Counted from the first letter of the stretch, positions 1 to 8,562 are shown. The stretch: 24,746 nucleotides of DNA from Acrasis kona (GCA_026419775.2 JAOPGA020001444.1:1-24746), one strand, 5' to 3'. Numbers and translations are program-made. The notes: generated from the letters alone by a model not told the origin.

Positions 1-393
1 GTGTGCTGTTGGTAAATAGGCTGAGATGATGGTTGTTGGTCGATTGTGAATTACTAAAGATACCATGATGGCTCTACCAGGGTTATTCGAGTATTCTATT
101 CTGATGATGTTGCTCATCACTTGACAATTGATCAAGATTCCGGCTCCATGTTTTCTTTGTCCGTCGGCTGGCACCGGAGCGAGTAGAACTTTGTATTTTT
201 TGAAGGCTTTTTGGATTTCAATTTGGTCTCCAGGGTGGGTATGTGTTTCTGATAGGGCTAGTAAATCTATTCTGTTTTGTTTCGTGAATAGTTTCATTTC
301 GTTGATTGTTACTGTGTTCACTCTGCCATCAGGATTGATAAACCCTCCTTGCATGTTCCAACCGCAGATCGTAATTGTTTGGTGTCTCGGCAT
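1..393 (-). CDS. LINE ORF2, N-terminal endonuclease domain (partial)
   Basis: The frame from the ATG at 393 is open to the window edge, giving 131 residues. It reads as the start of an exonuclease-endonuclease-phosphatase fold, the nuclease that nicks target DNA for target-primed reverse transcription. Visible hallmarks in order are the N-terminal strand with the catalytic Asn (ICGWNMQGG), the metal-binding Glu (LLALSETH), the core strand GAGILIN, and the IISAYLPT strand with its conserved Tyr and Pro. The rest of the nuclease, the reverse transcriptase and any C-terminal zinc knuckle would be to the left. The start lies in the same frame as ORF1, three codons after its TAA. Confidence 0.85.
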   Translation of the reverse strand, partial: MPRHQTITICGWNMQGGFINPDGRVNTVTINEMKLFTKQNRIDLLALSETHTHPGDQIEIQKAFKKYKVLLAPVPADGQRKHGAGILINCQVMSNIIRIEYSNNPGRAIMVSLVIHNRPTTIISAYLPTAH

Positions 394-399
394 TATTTT

Positions 400-1056
400 T
401 TAAAACTTTTGATTACTCTCACTGAGTGAGGAAGGTGAGTATTTCATCATCATCTCTTGAAGACGTTCAGTCTTATAAATTGTTTGTTCAATTCTGGATT
501 TTATGTTTTCTGTTGCGACTTGCTTAGATGACATTTGTGTCAACTGGAGTTGAAGATTTAAGATGTGCTTCTTTTGACTTGTACTCTCTCTCCTCATCTC
601 AGACAGTAGATTAGAAATTTCTCTAATGATAGAATCCTCGTTTAATGTGGCCTTTGTTTGTTTCGTGTTTATCTCTCTTCCTATGTTCTTCCTCTGTTTA
701 CTTTCGTTTTCAGAGTTGGTTCTCGTGTGAAGGGGGTGTTTGGGATCTTCTATATTCCAAACTATTGTTCCTTTCAATGTTTTGCATATCTTTACTTTTG
801 CATTATCGAATGTCTTTTGTTTCTTGTTTTGTTGGGTTTTTTTGTGGAGTTTGTCAAAGAAGAGTTTTCTTTTTGATCTTTGTTCAATTTTATTTTTATT
901 CAACTTTTCATGGTACATTTTATGTTCTTCCCTTCTTCTCGTGCAGAAGCCGTCCTTGTCTGTAACGGTAACCCATTTAGACCAGGTCAACCCCTGATTC
1001 TGTTTTATAAACATCCCCCATACTTTTTTTTTATGCAAAATGTCGCTCTGGGACAT
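400..1056 (-). CDS. LINE ORF1, basic coiled-coil protein
   Basis: This frame encodes 218 aa from an ATG that is the first Met after an in-frame TGA. The first 120 residues are very rich in Lys, Arg and Gln. Residues about 140-205 form a hydrophilic helix with heptad-like spacing of Ile and Leu (around SEMRRESTSQKKHI and LNLQLQLTQM), suggesting a coiled coil that could trimerise or dimerise. No RRM, zinc knuckle or other RNA-binding motif is recognisable. The ORF1 call rests on position directly upstream of the ORF2 endonuclease, shared strand and frame, small size and the basic plus coiled-coil composition usual for LINE ORF1 proteins. Sequence similarity to a named ORF1 family was not recognised. 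Confidence 0.7.
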   Translation of the reverse strand: MSQSDILHKKKVWGMFIKQNQGLTWSKWVTVTDKDGFCTRRREEHKMYHEKLNKNKIEQRSKRKLFFDKLHKKTQQNKKQKTFDNAKVKICKTLKGTIVWNIEDPKHPLHTRTNSENESKQRKNIGREINTKQTKATLNEDSIIREISNLLSEMRRESTSQKKHILNLQLQLTQMSSKQVATENIKSRIEQTIYKTERLQEMMMKYSPSSLSESNQKF

Positions 1057-1249
1057 GAGGTGAGATTCTCACTTTTTGAAACTGGTGTGTTTAGAAGAAG
1101 ATAACTGAGAGCCTACAATAATCAAATAAATGCACTACTTTCACAAAATGTCCAACAGAAGTGAACCCAAGTCAGTTACCTTGCAAAAAATACATTCTTT
1201 ACAGAAAATAGTGCAGTAGTGTCTAAATATCAGCAGCAGACTGAAGGAA

Positions 1250-1573
1250 ATGGTAAGTCACACACAACACACAAAAGTACTCGTTATTGTAGTGGGTGGT
1301 GGAGGTCAGAGTGGAGGTGGTCAGCAGCAATTCAACATGCTCAGGGTGAGTGTCCAGTGTGGGGAATATGATGTTGATGTTGAAGCAGAAATATTTGATG
1401 AGATGATACGCGCTGTATCGCAACAGCTGGGATTTGAGATGAAACATTTTTTGTACGAGAAACAAAACAAACGCAAAGCAATAATCAACAGTACACTAAC
1501 ATTCAACTCATTGAAGAATGAATTGAATGGAGAAAGAGTTGTTATGGTACCAGTACCAGTAAGGAATGAATGA
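1250..1573 (+). CDS. Small protein with possible ubiquitin-like fold
   Basis: The unspliced frame gives 107 aa. The C-terminal 80 residues, from MLRVSVQC on, have the order of a beta-grasp domain: two strands (LRVSVQC, YDVDVEAE), an amphipathic helix (FDEMIRAVSQQLGF), further short strands and a final hydrophobic strand (ERVVMVPV). There is no C-terminal Gly-Gly, so conjugation is unlikely and the fold is only inferred. The first codon is followed at once by a perfect donor (GTAAGT at 1253). Splicing to the CAG ending at 1309 removes 57 nt in frame and yields M-SGGGQQQFNML, so the Val/Gly-rich N-terminus may be intron. A possible polyadenylation signal, AATAAA, lies at 1585-1590, just after the TGA. 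The protein family is not recognised. Confidence 0.5.
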   Translation: MVSHTQHTKVLVIVVGGGGQSGGGQQQFNMLRVSVQCGEYDVDVEAEIFDEMIRAVSQQLGFEMKHFLYEKQNKRKAIINSTLTFNSLKNELNGERVVMVPVPVRNE

Positions 1574-2240
1574 ATGTGATGTTAAATAAAGGGTTATTGT
1601 TGGGTTCAAGCAATGTGTGTTGATTGTTTTGTATCGTAGTTCGAGAATGGATTGTATGGCTGTTGTATAACGCAAGGATTTAGTGCGCGTAGGTTATTGT
1701 GCTTACTGCTCCAATTGTTTCTTGTGGTGGGTAATCGCAAAGTTGCTGATCTGACATTAACGCTACAAGGCGACTGAGTAGCTGATCTTGATTTTACAGC
1801 ACATTGCGTGTTGGTAACTTTAACTCCTTGACTTTGATGTACCGGAAGCGAACTGTATCTAATTCACCAAATGTGCTGTTGATGAGTTAGAATGTTTGTT
1901 GTGAAATGAAAGGTACCTCTTTAATCACATTGTTCGTTTCTGTTCTTGTTGGCGATAGTAGTGGGAAGGATTGAACTATAGTAATGTCTGTCGAAACAAT
2001 TATTCAAAGGTTGTCGTTGCACTTTCGCTTTTTCTTGTTGAAGACTCAAATCTAAAACAAGTTAGGGTACTTTGAAAAAACACCACTTACTCCTCTACTC
2101 CTACCACTTGTGGACTATATAGTACTGATTGACATATCATTCGTATTAAAATATGAATTGTTACAATGGCTATAGAAGTTGTAAAAAGTTCCAGAACATA
2201 GATATTTTTAAAGCTGGTTGTCAAATCACACAGAACAAAA
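1574..2240. other. Intergenic stretch, no gene seen
   Basis: These 667 bases lie between the small gene ending at 1573 and the lysine-rich protein gene. Neither strand holds a convincing coding frame; the minus-strand frame over 2087-2695 is the complement of the next gene. No tRNA-like box pair, tandem repeat or terminal inverted repeat was seen. The right end presumably carries the promoter of the 2241 gene and the left end the polyadenylation region of the previous one. Confidence 0.5.
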
Positions 2241-3395
2241 ATGAAGAGGAAGCTGGCTGAAAAGTTCACCAAACATAAAAACAAGACTCCATTGAGTAAA
2301 AAGATGCAAAAGTTTATGGCGAGCAAAAGCGATAAGGATAGCACATCTACACCTAAAAAGGTCACTACAAAACCATCAGAGGATCGAGAAATCGAATTAG
2401 CCAGACCATCATCACCTAAAACATCCAAAGACACTATGGAGGAGGATAAAGAGGAAGTGACACCTACTGAACAAACAAAGGACAGTGAACCACCCTTGCA
2501 GCCAACACCTACCGATGTACAACCAGAAGTACCAAGTTCGAGCCAAGATAATGATGAGGAACCCAAGAAATCAAAGAAAGCTCCGAAAAAAAAGGTTAAG
2601 ACCACTACTCCAAAAGAACCAGAGACCGTACAACCTGTAGAGGAGGTCAGTGTTTCGAGAAGGCTACCACGCAGGGCTAAAGATGTTGCCAACACAAACT
2701 TCTACCAAAATAGTGTTTCTCAATTGATCGATAAAATGAAGAAAGAAGAAACAAAAGAAGAGGAGGAGCAGCACAATAAGCTTTTTAAAGCCCTTGAAAT
2801 TCTTGGTTTCGACAGCGACAAAAAGAAGTCTAAACAATCTTCACCAGTACACGAGACTGATTCTGAGTCTGATTCAACGTTGAGAGCGACGATAGTGGTC
2901 CAAAGAAGAGAAGGAGTAAAACAAAAAAGAAGACCGCGGCTGGTACAAAAAGAAAGAGGTCTACTTCAACCTCAGGTACAAAGAAGAAGGCTGCCACCAA
3001 GAGATCTGTAAAAATTCCAAAAAATTCTGCATACTTTGTCGGCGGAGAGGAGCTATACGAGCAAATCAAGGACAAAACATCTGACATGTTTGATGGAAAG
3101 AGCGAAGACGTCATTGTCACAGAGTCCGTCCTTCGTAACAATTATGAGGTCTTTAGAGCTGTCAACAACAAGAATGCAGAACTTCTCCAAAAGGTAATTC
3201 AAATCGTTACAGTCAACTCTCATCTTTTAGGTCATAGAAAATGTAAAAAATGTGTCATCTGTGTTTCAAAACAGATCAGTAGGAGACACCCGTACAGCAT
3301 TGGACTTTGCCAATTTTTTAAAAAATTTAATTTCCGGTGTCGTCCATGTTATTAATAATTGCGTAAAATATCGATCGTTCTATTTTGTTTGTTGA
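2241..3395 (+). CDS. Lysine-rich, probably nuclear protein (three exons)
   Basis: The product is not a recognised family. The first 200 residues are Lys/Glu/Pro/Ser/Thr-rich and low in complexity, with several NLS-like clusters (KKAPKKKVK, later KKRRSK and KRKRS). The C-terminal part, from SAYFVGGEELYEQI, is more ordinary globular sequence and probably helical. I infer exons 2241-2846, 2885-3193 and 3231-3395, giving 359 aa. The second intron (3194-3230, GTAATT to TTTTAG) is convincing. The first junction (2847-2884, GTACAC to TTGAG) is weak, and a one-base sequence error in an acidic Ser/Asp/Glu linker is an equally good explanation. Without a join there the first frame stops at 3011. The composition suggests chromatin or nucleolar association, but that is inference. 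Confidence 0.65.
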
Positions 3396-3436
3396 GCTGT
3401 GTAGCACTGTACTCGGTTGTAAAGAAATAATGTAGC

Positions 3437-4131
3437 ATGCACATTTCTACTTAGTAACTAATTCGAACAGCTCTTGTTTAAAAATATGTTTGTTCAGTGC
3501 TCAAATATACAATTCTGAAAAAGAAATGGGTTGCATTAAAATCTACTGCCCTGTGACGAAGAAAGAAGTGGTGAGAAACCAACAAACATATCGCGGTGAA
3601 AAAGGATACAAATACATGCACTTGTGCAAATGTCATCAAGCACTATGTAAAGCTAAATGTACAGTTTGTGGACTGATATCTTATTCGAATTCATCAAAGC
3701 ATGCCAAAACTGTAAATCACGCCCTCATGACGGATGGTCATGTCTCACAAACAAGAAGAACGAACAAACACTCAACGGAAAGAAAGAAGACTAAACAGAG
3801 AGTTGATTCCATACCAAACACCTTGGCAATAGACTTTGGGTTTTTTAATCCTAAGGATGAAAGGCCTCACAAGGAAACTTCTTATACATCAAACACGAGA
3901 GAGTTCACAACAGACTATTCACAAGATGTTTTAAACGACTGTTCACTCATGTCGATTCTCGATGATGTCAATGTTAAAATCAACGACTTCTTGTCAATGG
4001 AGGGTGGGGATGATATTTATTCTCTGCTCGAAACGGATTGTGTTAGAGATAATAGTTCCGCTGTAACTACCGAGCAAGAGTACGTTTTACCATATAATGT
4101 CTTCGAACACATATTGTCTGAGGAGTACTAA
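3437..4131 (+). CDS. Cys/His-rich putative zinc-binding protein
   Basis: The main exon encodes a protein whose first 80 residues contain a cluster of Cys and His, including CTVCG followed by H at +11 and H at +17, a C2H2-like spacing (Cys60, Cys63, His74, His80 in the spliced numbering), plus LCKCHQALC just before it. The rest is Ser/Thr/Asp-rich and probably disordered, ending in a more hydrophobic tail. The in-frame ATG within the main exon is at 3526. A better fit is a 17-nt first exon (3437-3453) joined over a 44-nt intron (3454-3497, GTAACT to TTTGTTCAG) in the correct phase, giving 216 aa. It lies 191 bp upstream of the FYR-MT-A70 gene on the same strand. Its function is unknown; nucleic-acid or protein binding is only a guess. 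The AATAAA at 4130-4135 overlaps the stop. Confidence 0.7.
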
Positions 4132-4322
4132 TAAATAATTGTTTGTATTTTAATTCAATACTGTGTGTCCTGCCATAAAGCGTTCGCGCTGACTCGATTT
4201 TATGAGTTGTTTCATGTTCAACAAAACACTGACCTTTTTGTAAGAGTTGTCAACCCAATTTGAATGTTCAAGTAACGGCTAAAGAAAATGAAGATGATGG
4301 AAAACATTTTAATGAAAACGAG

Positions 4323-5900
4323 ATGAACTTGAGTCTTGTGAGAGTAGAAAAGAAAGATGGAGTTAAGAAAATGACTTTTCTGATAAAACCGAACGACTGC
4401 AAAAACAAGAAACCAAATGATATGGCAATATCCCGACCCACTTCTGAACCCTCTATTCTGCCAAACGAAGACATACAACTCACCACGCCAAATAGAAAGA
4501 AAACCCTTGTACAAACACAACTCTCTTTTTCAAGTCAATCTTCTCAAGAGAACACAACAGCCACGCGCCCAAAACTGTGTCTTAAAAAACCTGAACCAAC
4601 AAAGGTATCTCTCGTCATATCTAGTGTTCTATATGTTAGTAGTTTGGGCCGAGTAGAACACGAAAGGTTGCCATTCCATTCAAGAAGGTACATTTATCCC
4701 ATCGGGTTCAAATCTTGTAAAATACACACCTCATACAAGAACCCCAAAAAGACGACAACATACACAAGCGAGATCATTGATGGATTTTCCCATCCAATAT
4801 TCAGAGTCACGGTAGGGGATGACTCTGGTACAAAGTATGAAAGCGAGAGTGCAAGTGGTTGTTGGTTGCAGGTGGTGAAAAAGATTGACGAAGCACAACC
4901 TCTTGGAGAGAAACGTGATAATGTAACTGTATCAGGACCAGTCTTTTTTGGATTTGCAGAAAAGAGAGTTAGAGATAAGATTTACGATCTGCCCAACGCA
5001 AAGTTATGCGAGTACTATTCCCACGATAAAATAAAATCCCCATCGTGCATCAAATCACCCAGTCGACCCGGGACATCAATCATTAAGAGATCTGGAGAGC
5101 CCAAGCGTAAGAAGATTCGTTTCACATTGAGCGATGGATCTGGAGGTATAATGTATAATGGAGATGATTCTGAGGATGAAGATTCCTACACCGTCACTGT
5201 TGTGAATCCTCTTTCTGTAAAACAAATAGAACCTCTGCACGAGGATTGTACGCTATATATACAGGATGATGACGAGGATGACGAGGCCAAAATACATGTA
5301 TATAATCAACATGTTCCTGTTTGCGAAAATGTAAAATTAGTATCTAGTATCTTGTCCGCTGATATGTCCAATCTTGGTAAATTTTCTGCTGTTTTGATAG
5401 ATCCTCCTTGGCACAAAGTTTGTCCCCGGGTGATATCTCAATTCCCCATACGCTCTGTTATTGAGAAGGAAGTTTACTTGTTCATATGGGTTGACAAGAA
5501 TTACATTTCTCAAATTTTGAATATGATTGAGGGTGAGTGGAAGTTTAAATATGTAGAAAACTTGTGTTGGGTTATGGAGGAACCTAATCACACTCACACA
5601 ATGAATGAATCTACCTTCATGAAAAGATCACATCAAACAATGTTAATGTTCAAGAAGGAACCTAAAAAAAGCAAAAATGTTGAAAGGATGGAAATTCGCC
5701 ATCAGAGGAGTCCAGATGTTGTTTTTGATTTTGTAAGCGATTCGAGAACAAGAGAGAAACCAAGGAAGGTTTATGAATATTTGGAAACATTCTTGCCCAA
5801 TGGAAGGTTTCTAGAGTTGTGGGGGTCTGTACTAAACAAAGGTTCATGTAAGACTCGTTCAAAGTGGACCACACTATGTGAAGTTGGCGATGAATGCTGA
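4323..5900 (+). CDS. FYRN-FYRC domain protein fused to MT-A70 adenine methyltransferase
   Basis: One uninterrupted frame of 525 aa carries two unrelated modules. Residues about 102-150 match FYRN (SLGRVEHERL, then FHSRRYIYPIGFKS). Residues about 152-235 match FYRC (HPIFRVTVGDD, SASGCWLQVVKKI, ending GPVFFGFAEKRVRDKI). These Phe/Tyr-rich halves form one fold in MLL-type, JARID-type and TBRG1 proteins. A basic NLS-like stretch (EPKRKKIRF) and an acidic linker follow. Residues about 335-520 are an MT-A70 SAM-dependent methyltransferase: the catalytic DPPW (360-363), the strand YLFIWV, ENLCWVMEE, RSHQTMLMFKK, and the tail RHQRSPDVVFD plus LPNGRFLELWG. All motifs look intact, so activity on N6 of adenine in RNA or DNA is expected. 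The open frame begins at 4233, but 4323 is its first ATG; a short upstream exon is possible. The clade (METTL3/14-, METTL4- or MTA1-like) is unresolved. Confidence 0.88.
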   Translation: MNLSLVRVEKKDGVKKMTFLIKPNDCKNKKPNDMAISRPTSEPSILPNEDIQLTTPNRKKTLVQTQLSFSSQSSQENTTATRPKLCLKKPEPTKVSLVISSVLYVSSLGRVEHERLPFHSRRYIYPIGFKSCKIHTSYKNPKKTTTYTSEIIDGFSHPIFRVTVGDDSGTKYESESASGCWLQVVKKIDEAQPLGEKRDNVTVSGPVFFGFAEKRVRDKIYDLPNAKLCEYYSHDKIKSPSCIKSPSRPGTSIIKRSGEPKRKKIRFTLSDGSGGIMYNGDDSEDEDSYTVTVVNPLSVKQIEPLHEDCTLYIQDDDEDDEAKIHVYNQHVPVCENVKLVSSILSADMSNLGKFSAVLIDPPWHKVCPRVISQFPIRSVIEKEVYLFIWVDKNYISQILNMIEGEWKFKYVENLCWVMEEPNHTHTMNESTFMKRSHQTMLMFKKEPKKSKNVERMEIRHQRSPDVVFDFVSDSRTREKPRKVYEYLETFLPNGRFLELWGSVLNKGSCKTRSKWTTLCEVGDEC

Positions 5901-5925
5901 CGACAATAACATAAATGTACAAATT

Positions 5926-8346
5926 TTATTGATCATCATCTCCAAGAGCATCCCAAAAATTATTCTTTGCTTCCTTCTTTTCTTGATGTACATCTTTCCA
6001 AGTCTTTATGCCCAGATCATCGATCAACCCAGTCACCACATGAGTCTCTTGATCACCTTCTTCACGAGTTGCATCCTGATCATCCTGATCATCTCCAACA
6101 TGCTCTTGATGCTCCTCATCATCATTTTCATCAGAAGATGGCTTTGGCATCAATGGAGCGTTGGCCTTCTCCAGCTCTGCCTCCTCCTGTTCCTTCTTTT
6201 CTTGCAACTTTTGCTTCAACACCTGAGCCTTGTGAGGATCGTTAATCACTTCGGACAACAACATCATGGGCCTAGCGCTCTTCGCGCTCTTCATCACCAC
6301 CACGCTGCGATGAGGTTCGGGATCAATGCTCATGGCCTCCATCAAATAAATCTCTGCCAGCTCGTGAATCATCTGCCTCTTGTCCTTCGACATTTTGGGG
6401 AATTGATAACTGGCGCGTTCGCTCTTGTTCACCAAAATCAATTCATCGAATTGAGATTCCACCCTCAACAATATGCTCATATTGCGCTTGGCAATGCTCT
6501 GTAATTCGTTGCTATACTCTGGCATTTCTCGCTTCTCGAAATCAATTTCGAACGCCAACGCCAATTGTTTGATCCTCTTGATTCGAATGCATTCCTTATC
6601 ACACTCCAACAACGAAGGCACGTCATCGCTGTGATCGCCTGGCGATATCTTTTGAGCGCTCTTGCACGTCATTGATTGTTTCAATCGACCGCATTTACAG
6701 GTGACTTGAATTTGAGCATCGCATGAATTCAACGCATCACAATCTAATTGTCGAGGATGACATTTCAACATGCACTTGTGTCCGCACTTTAATCTCTTTT
6801 TACATGCCTGATGACATCCGTTCACCAGAATGTGATCCACCATGGATTGTGTGGATTCGAATGGCGCGCTCGACCATGCTTTTTTAGAAGCAATGCATTG
6901 GCCAGGGTGACACACCCTGTCGCACGCGTGTCCACACACCAATGGTTTATCGCAAGTGTGTTCGCACGAAAACGTGCACAAGATTCCGTCGGTGGACATT
7001 TGATCGGCCTTGCTCGGCTTACACGGTCTTTCTTTCTGAGTCTTGTTGCAATAACATGATTGCGTAAAGATCAAATCGCATGGTTTGCACTTGCCGCTGT
7101 GACATATTTGTTGACACTTGTGCCTGTGACAATGTAATACCTTATCGCAGACTTGTCCACAAGAGATGCCTTGTTGGGCCGAATTGATTTCGCCGCTACA
7201 TGCCACTTCGAACGAATTTCTTCCGCAGTAGCATTTTTTGTGATGCATTCCGCTACATGTTGGACATGGTCCAGGGTGACAAGTGGTGGTGCATGGATGG
7301 GGACATGTGCTTCTCTTCTTGTTGCATTGCTCTCCGCATGAATGTGGCGATAGGAATGGATCGTGAGCTGGATCGATGATTCTCTTGCAAAAGCAATAGT
7401 AGGTGGTGGGAACGGTCTGATGTAAATCCCTACAATTCACACACGGCCACCATGCATTCTTGTCGGTGGTGGTGCCGTTTGCATCCTTCGTCGTTGATTT
7501 CTCTCTCGCCCACTTTCTGATGCACGATAAATGTAAAATCAAGAAACATTTTTCACACGACCATATGGGATGTATTCTCTTGATGTTTTCGAAGCATATC
7601 AGGCACTCTAGCGTTTGTGATTCTAATTGTTTGATGAGACGATCGGTGAGCGGTAGTTTTTCTAATTGGGATGGATCTAGCTTCTCTCGTACTTGTCGTT
7701 GATTGAGGTGATGGGATTGATCGGGAATGTGTAGTGGTTGTGACGAGAAGGCACCTCCTGTTCCTGGATCAAAGAATTTCTTCTTTTTTTTCACTTCGGT
7801 GTTCTCTGTTTGGGGTTGTTGTTGATCCATTGGTTGATTTACATCTTGAGTTGGTTTACTCTTTGGTTTTCTTCTGCGAGTCTTTTTTTCGGATGCAGGT
7901 TGTTCGTTGGTGTTGATGACTTGTTCTTGTTGTTCTTGTCCTAATTGCTGTTGTTGATCATCTGATGGCGGACCTCCGCTTGTTGTGTTTTGTTTTGGTC
8001 TTTTTTGCCTTCTAGGACGTGAGGTACGTTGTTCCGTATTGTTGTCGGTGTTGTTTGTGGGATTTTCAGATTGCCGATCGTCTTGTTGGTGTTGACCGTC
8101 TGCACTTTGAGCATATCCACGTCCACGTCCTCTTCCACGTCCTCTCGTCGATCTAGTTTCTGGTTGCTGATCTCCGTCGACTGTTTCTGTGGCTGTGGGT
8201 TGTTCGTTGTTAGCTCCTCTTCCACGTCCTCTTCCTCTTCCTCGTCCGCGACCTCTTCCTCTACCTGTTCCCCTTGAACTATCGATGTGAATGGGTTCAG
8301 GAGCGATTAGACTTTGTGGGTAGAATGCGGGTGCGTCTACGTTCAT
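5926..8346 (-). CDS. NFX1: NFX1-type zinc-finger protein with RING-like and R3H domains
   Basis: The 806-aa product follows the NFX1/FAP1/shuttle craft plan. An N-terminal Arg-Gly tract (two blocks within residues 25-80) is followed by a Gln/Lys-rich disordered region and a RING/PHD-like finger at about 248-305 (CLICFENI, CEKCFLILHLSCI, WPCVNC). A run of Cys/His NFX1 fingers lies at about 337-555 (for example CPHPCTTTCHPGPCP and CDRVCHPGQC). An R3H nucleic-acid-binding domain (KMSKDKRQMIHELAE to RSVVVM) lies at about 650-690, and the tail is acidic. Relatives act as nuclear transcription regulators or RING E3 ligases, and the R3H suggests single-stranded nucleic-acid binding. The start is the first ATG of the frame. 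The gene is convergent with the MT-A70 gene, only 25 bp between stops. No intron is seen. Confidence 0.93.
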   Translation of the reverse strand: MNVDAPAFYPQSLIAPEPIHIDSSRGTGRGRGRGRGRGRGRGRGANNEQPTATETVDGDQQPETRSTRGRGRGRGRGYAQSADGQHQQDDRQSENPTNNTDNNTEQRTSRPRRQKRPKQNTTSGGPPSDDQQQQLGQEQQEQVINTNEQPASEKKTRRRKPKSKPTQDVNQPMDQQQPQTENTEVKKKKKFFDPGTGGAFSSQPLHIPDQSHHLNQRQVREKLDPSQLEKLPLTDRLIKQLESQTLECLICFENIKRIHPIWSCEKCFLILHLSCIRKWAREKSTTKDANGTTTDKNAWWPCVNCRDLHQTVPTTYYCFCKRIIDPAHDPFLSPHSCGEQCNKKRSTCPHPCTTTCHPGPCPTCSGMHHKKCYCGRNSFEVACSGEINSAQQGISCGQVCDKVLHCHRHKCQQICHSGKCKPCDLIFTQSCYCNKTQKERPCKPSKADQMSTDGILCTFSCEHTCDKPLVCGHACDRVCHPGQCIASKKAWSSAPFESTQSMVDHILVNGCHQACKKRLKCGHKCMLKCHPRQLDCDALNSCDAQIQVTCKCGRLKQSMTCKSAQKISPGDHSDDVPSLLECDKECIRIKRIKQLALAFEIDFEKREMPEYSNELQSIAKRNMSILLRVESQFDELILVNKSERASYQFPKMSKDKRQMIHELAEIYLMEAMSIDPEPHRSVVVMKSAKSARPMMLLSEVINDPHKAQVLKQKLQEKKEQEEAELEKANAPLMPKPSSDENDDEEHQEHVGDDQDDQDATREEGDQETHVVTGLIDDLGIKTWKDVHQEKKEAKNNFWDALGDDDQ
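8116..8273 (-). repeat. Arg-Gly-encoding hexanucleotide-like repeat
   Basis: Two simple-sequence blocks (about 8116-8150 and 8214-8273) consist of variations on a CGTGGA/AGAGGA six-base unit on the minus strand. They encode the alternating RGRGRG runs at the N-terminus of the NFX1-like protein. Codon variation inside the runs suggests selection on the peptide and not fresh slippage alone. The run lengths are likely to vary between strains. Confidence 0.75.
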
Positions 8347-8562
8347 TTTTTGTTCCCACGACAAACTTGAATTTGAATTTTTTTATTCATCTTCCTTGGT
8401 TGACTTCAATTTCAGGAACAACATTTACAAAGGAGGTCAAGCATGCTATAAAACCAATGAAGCAAAAATCAATAATGTTTTATTAAATTACTAAAGTACA
8501 TCAATTCACTACAAAAGGAACGATGTTTACTTTGCTCATCGTCTTTTGTAGTTTTAACACAA

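Larger units (their letters stand above)
1..1056 (-). mobile_element. LINE-type non-LTR retrotransposon, 5' part
   Basis: Two consecutive minus-strand reading frames have the layout of a non-LTR retrotransposon. A short basic coiled-coil ORF1 (400-1056) is followed after 6 nt by an ORF2 that opens with an apurinic-endonuclease (EEP) domain (1-393). The reverse transcriptase would lie beyond the left edge. Both visible frames are open, so this part looks intact. The 5' end of the element cannot be placed: it lies somewhere between 1057 and the start of the oppositely oriented gene at 1250. The 3' end and target-site duplication are outside the window. The clade cannot be assigned without the reverse transcriptase. 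Confidence 0.8.

Noticed and set aside
645-1104. Plus-strand frames rich in Phe, Cys and Ser that look like membrane proteins
   Set aside because: They mirror the Lys/Asn/Gln-rich LINE ORF1 on the other strand.
1860-1900. TGATGA and CTGA boxes suggesting a C/D snoRNA in the 1574-2240 gap
   Set aside because: The TGATGA lacks a purine before it, no flanking terminal stem was found, and the CTGA spacing does not fit.
2087-2695. 202-codon minus-strand frame rich in Ser, Leu, Gly and Val
   Set aside because: It is the complement of the Lys/Glu/Ser/Thr-rich gene at 2241, and its composition follows from that codon use.
4201-4322. An upstream first exon for the FYR-MT-A70 gene using ATG near 4202 and donor GTAAGAG at 4240
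   Set aside because: Every nearby acceptor leaves the wrong phase, giving an early stop; the first in-frame ATG at 4323 was kept.
7941-8277. Frames opposite or beside the Arg-Gly tract (Val/Asp-rich or Ser-rich runs)
   Set aside because: They are frame-shifted readings of the simple repeat inside the NFX1-like gene.
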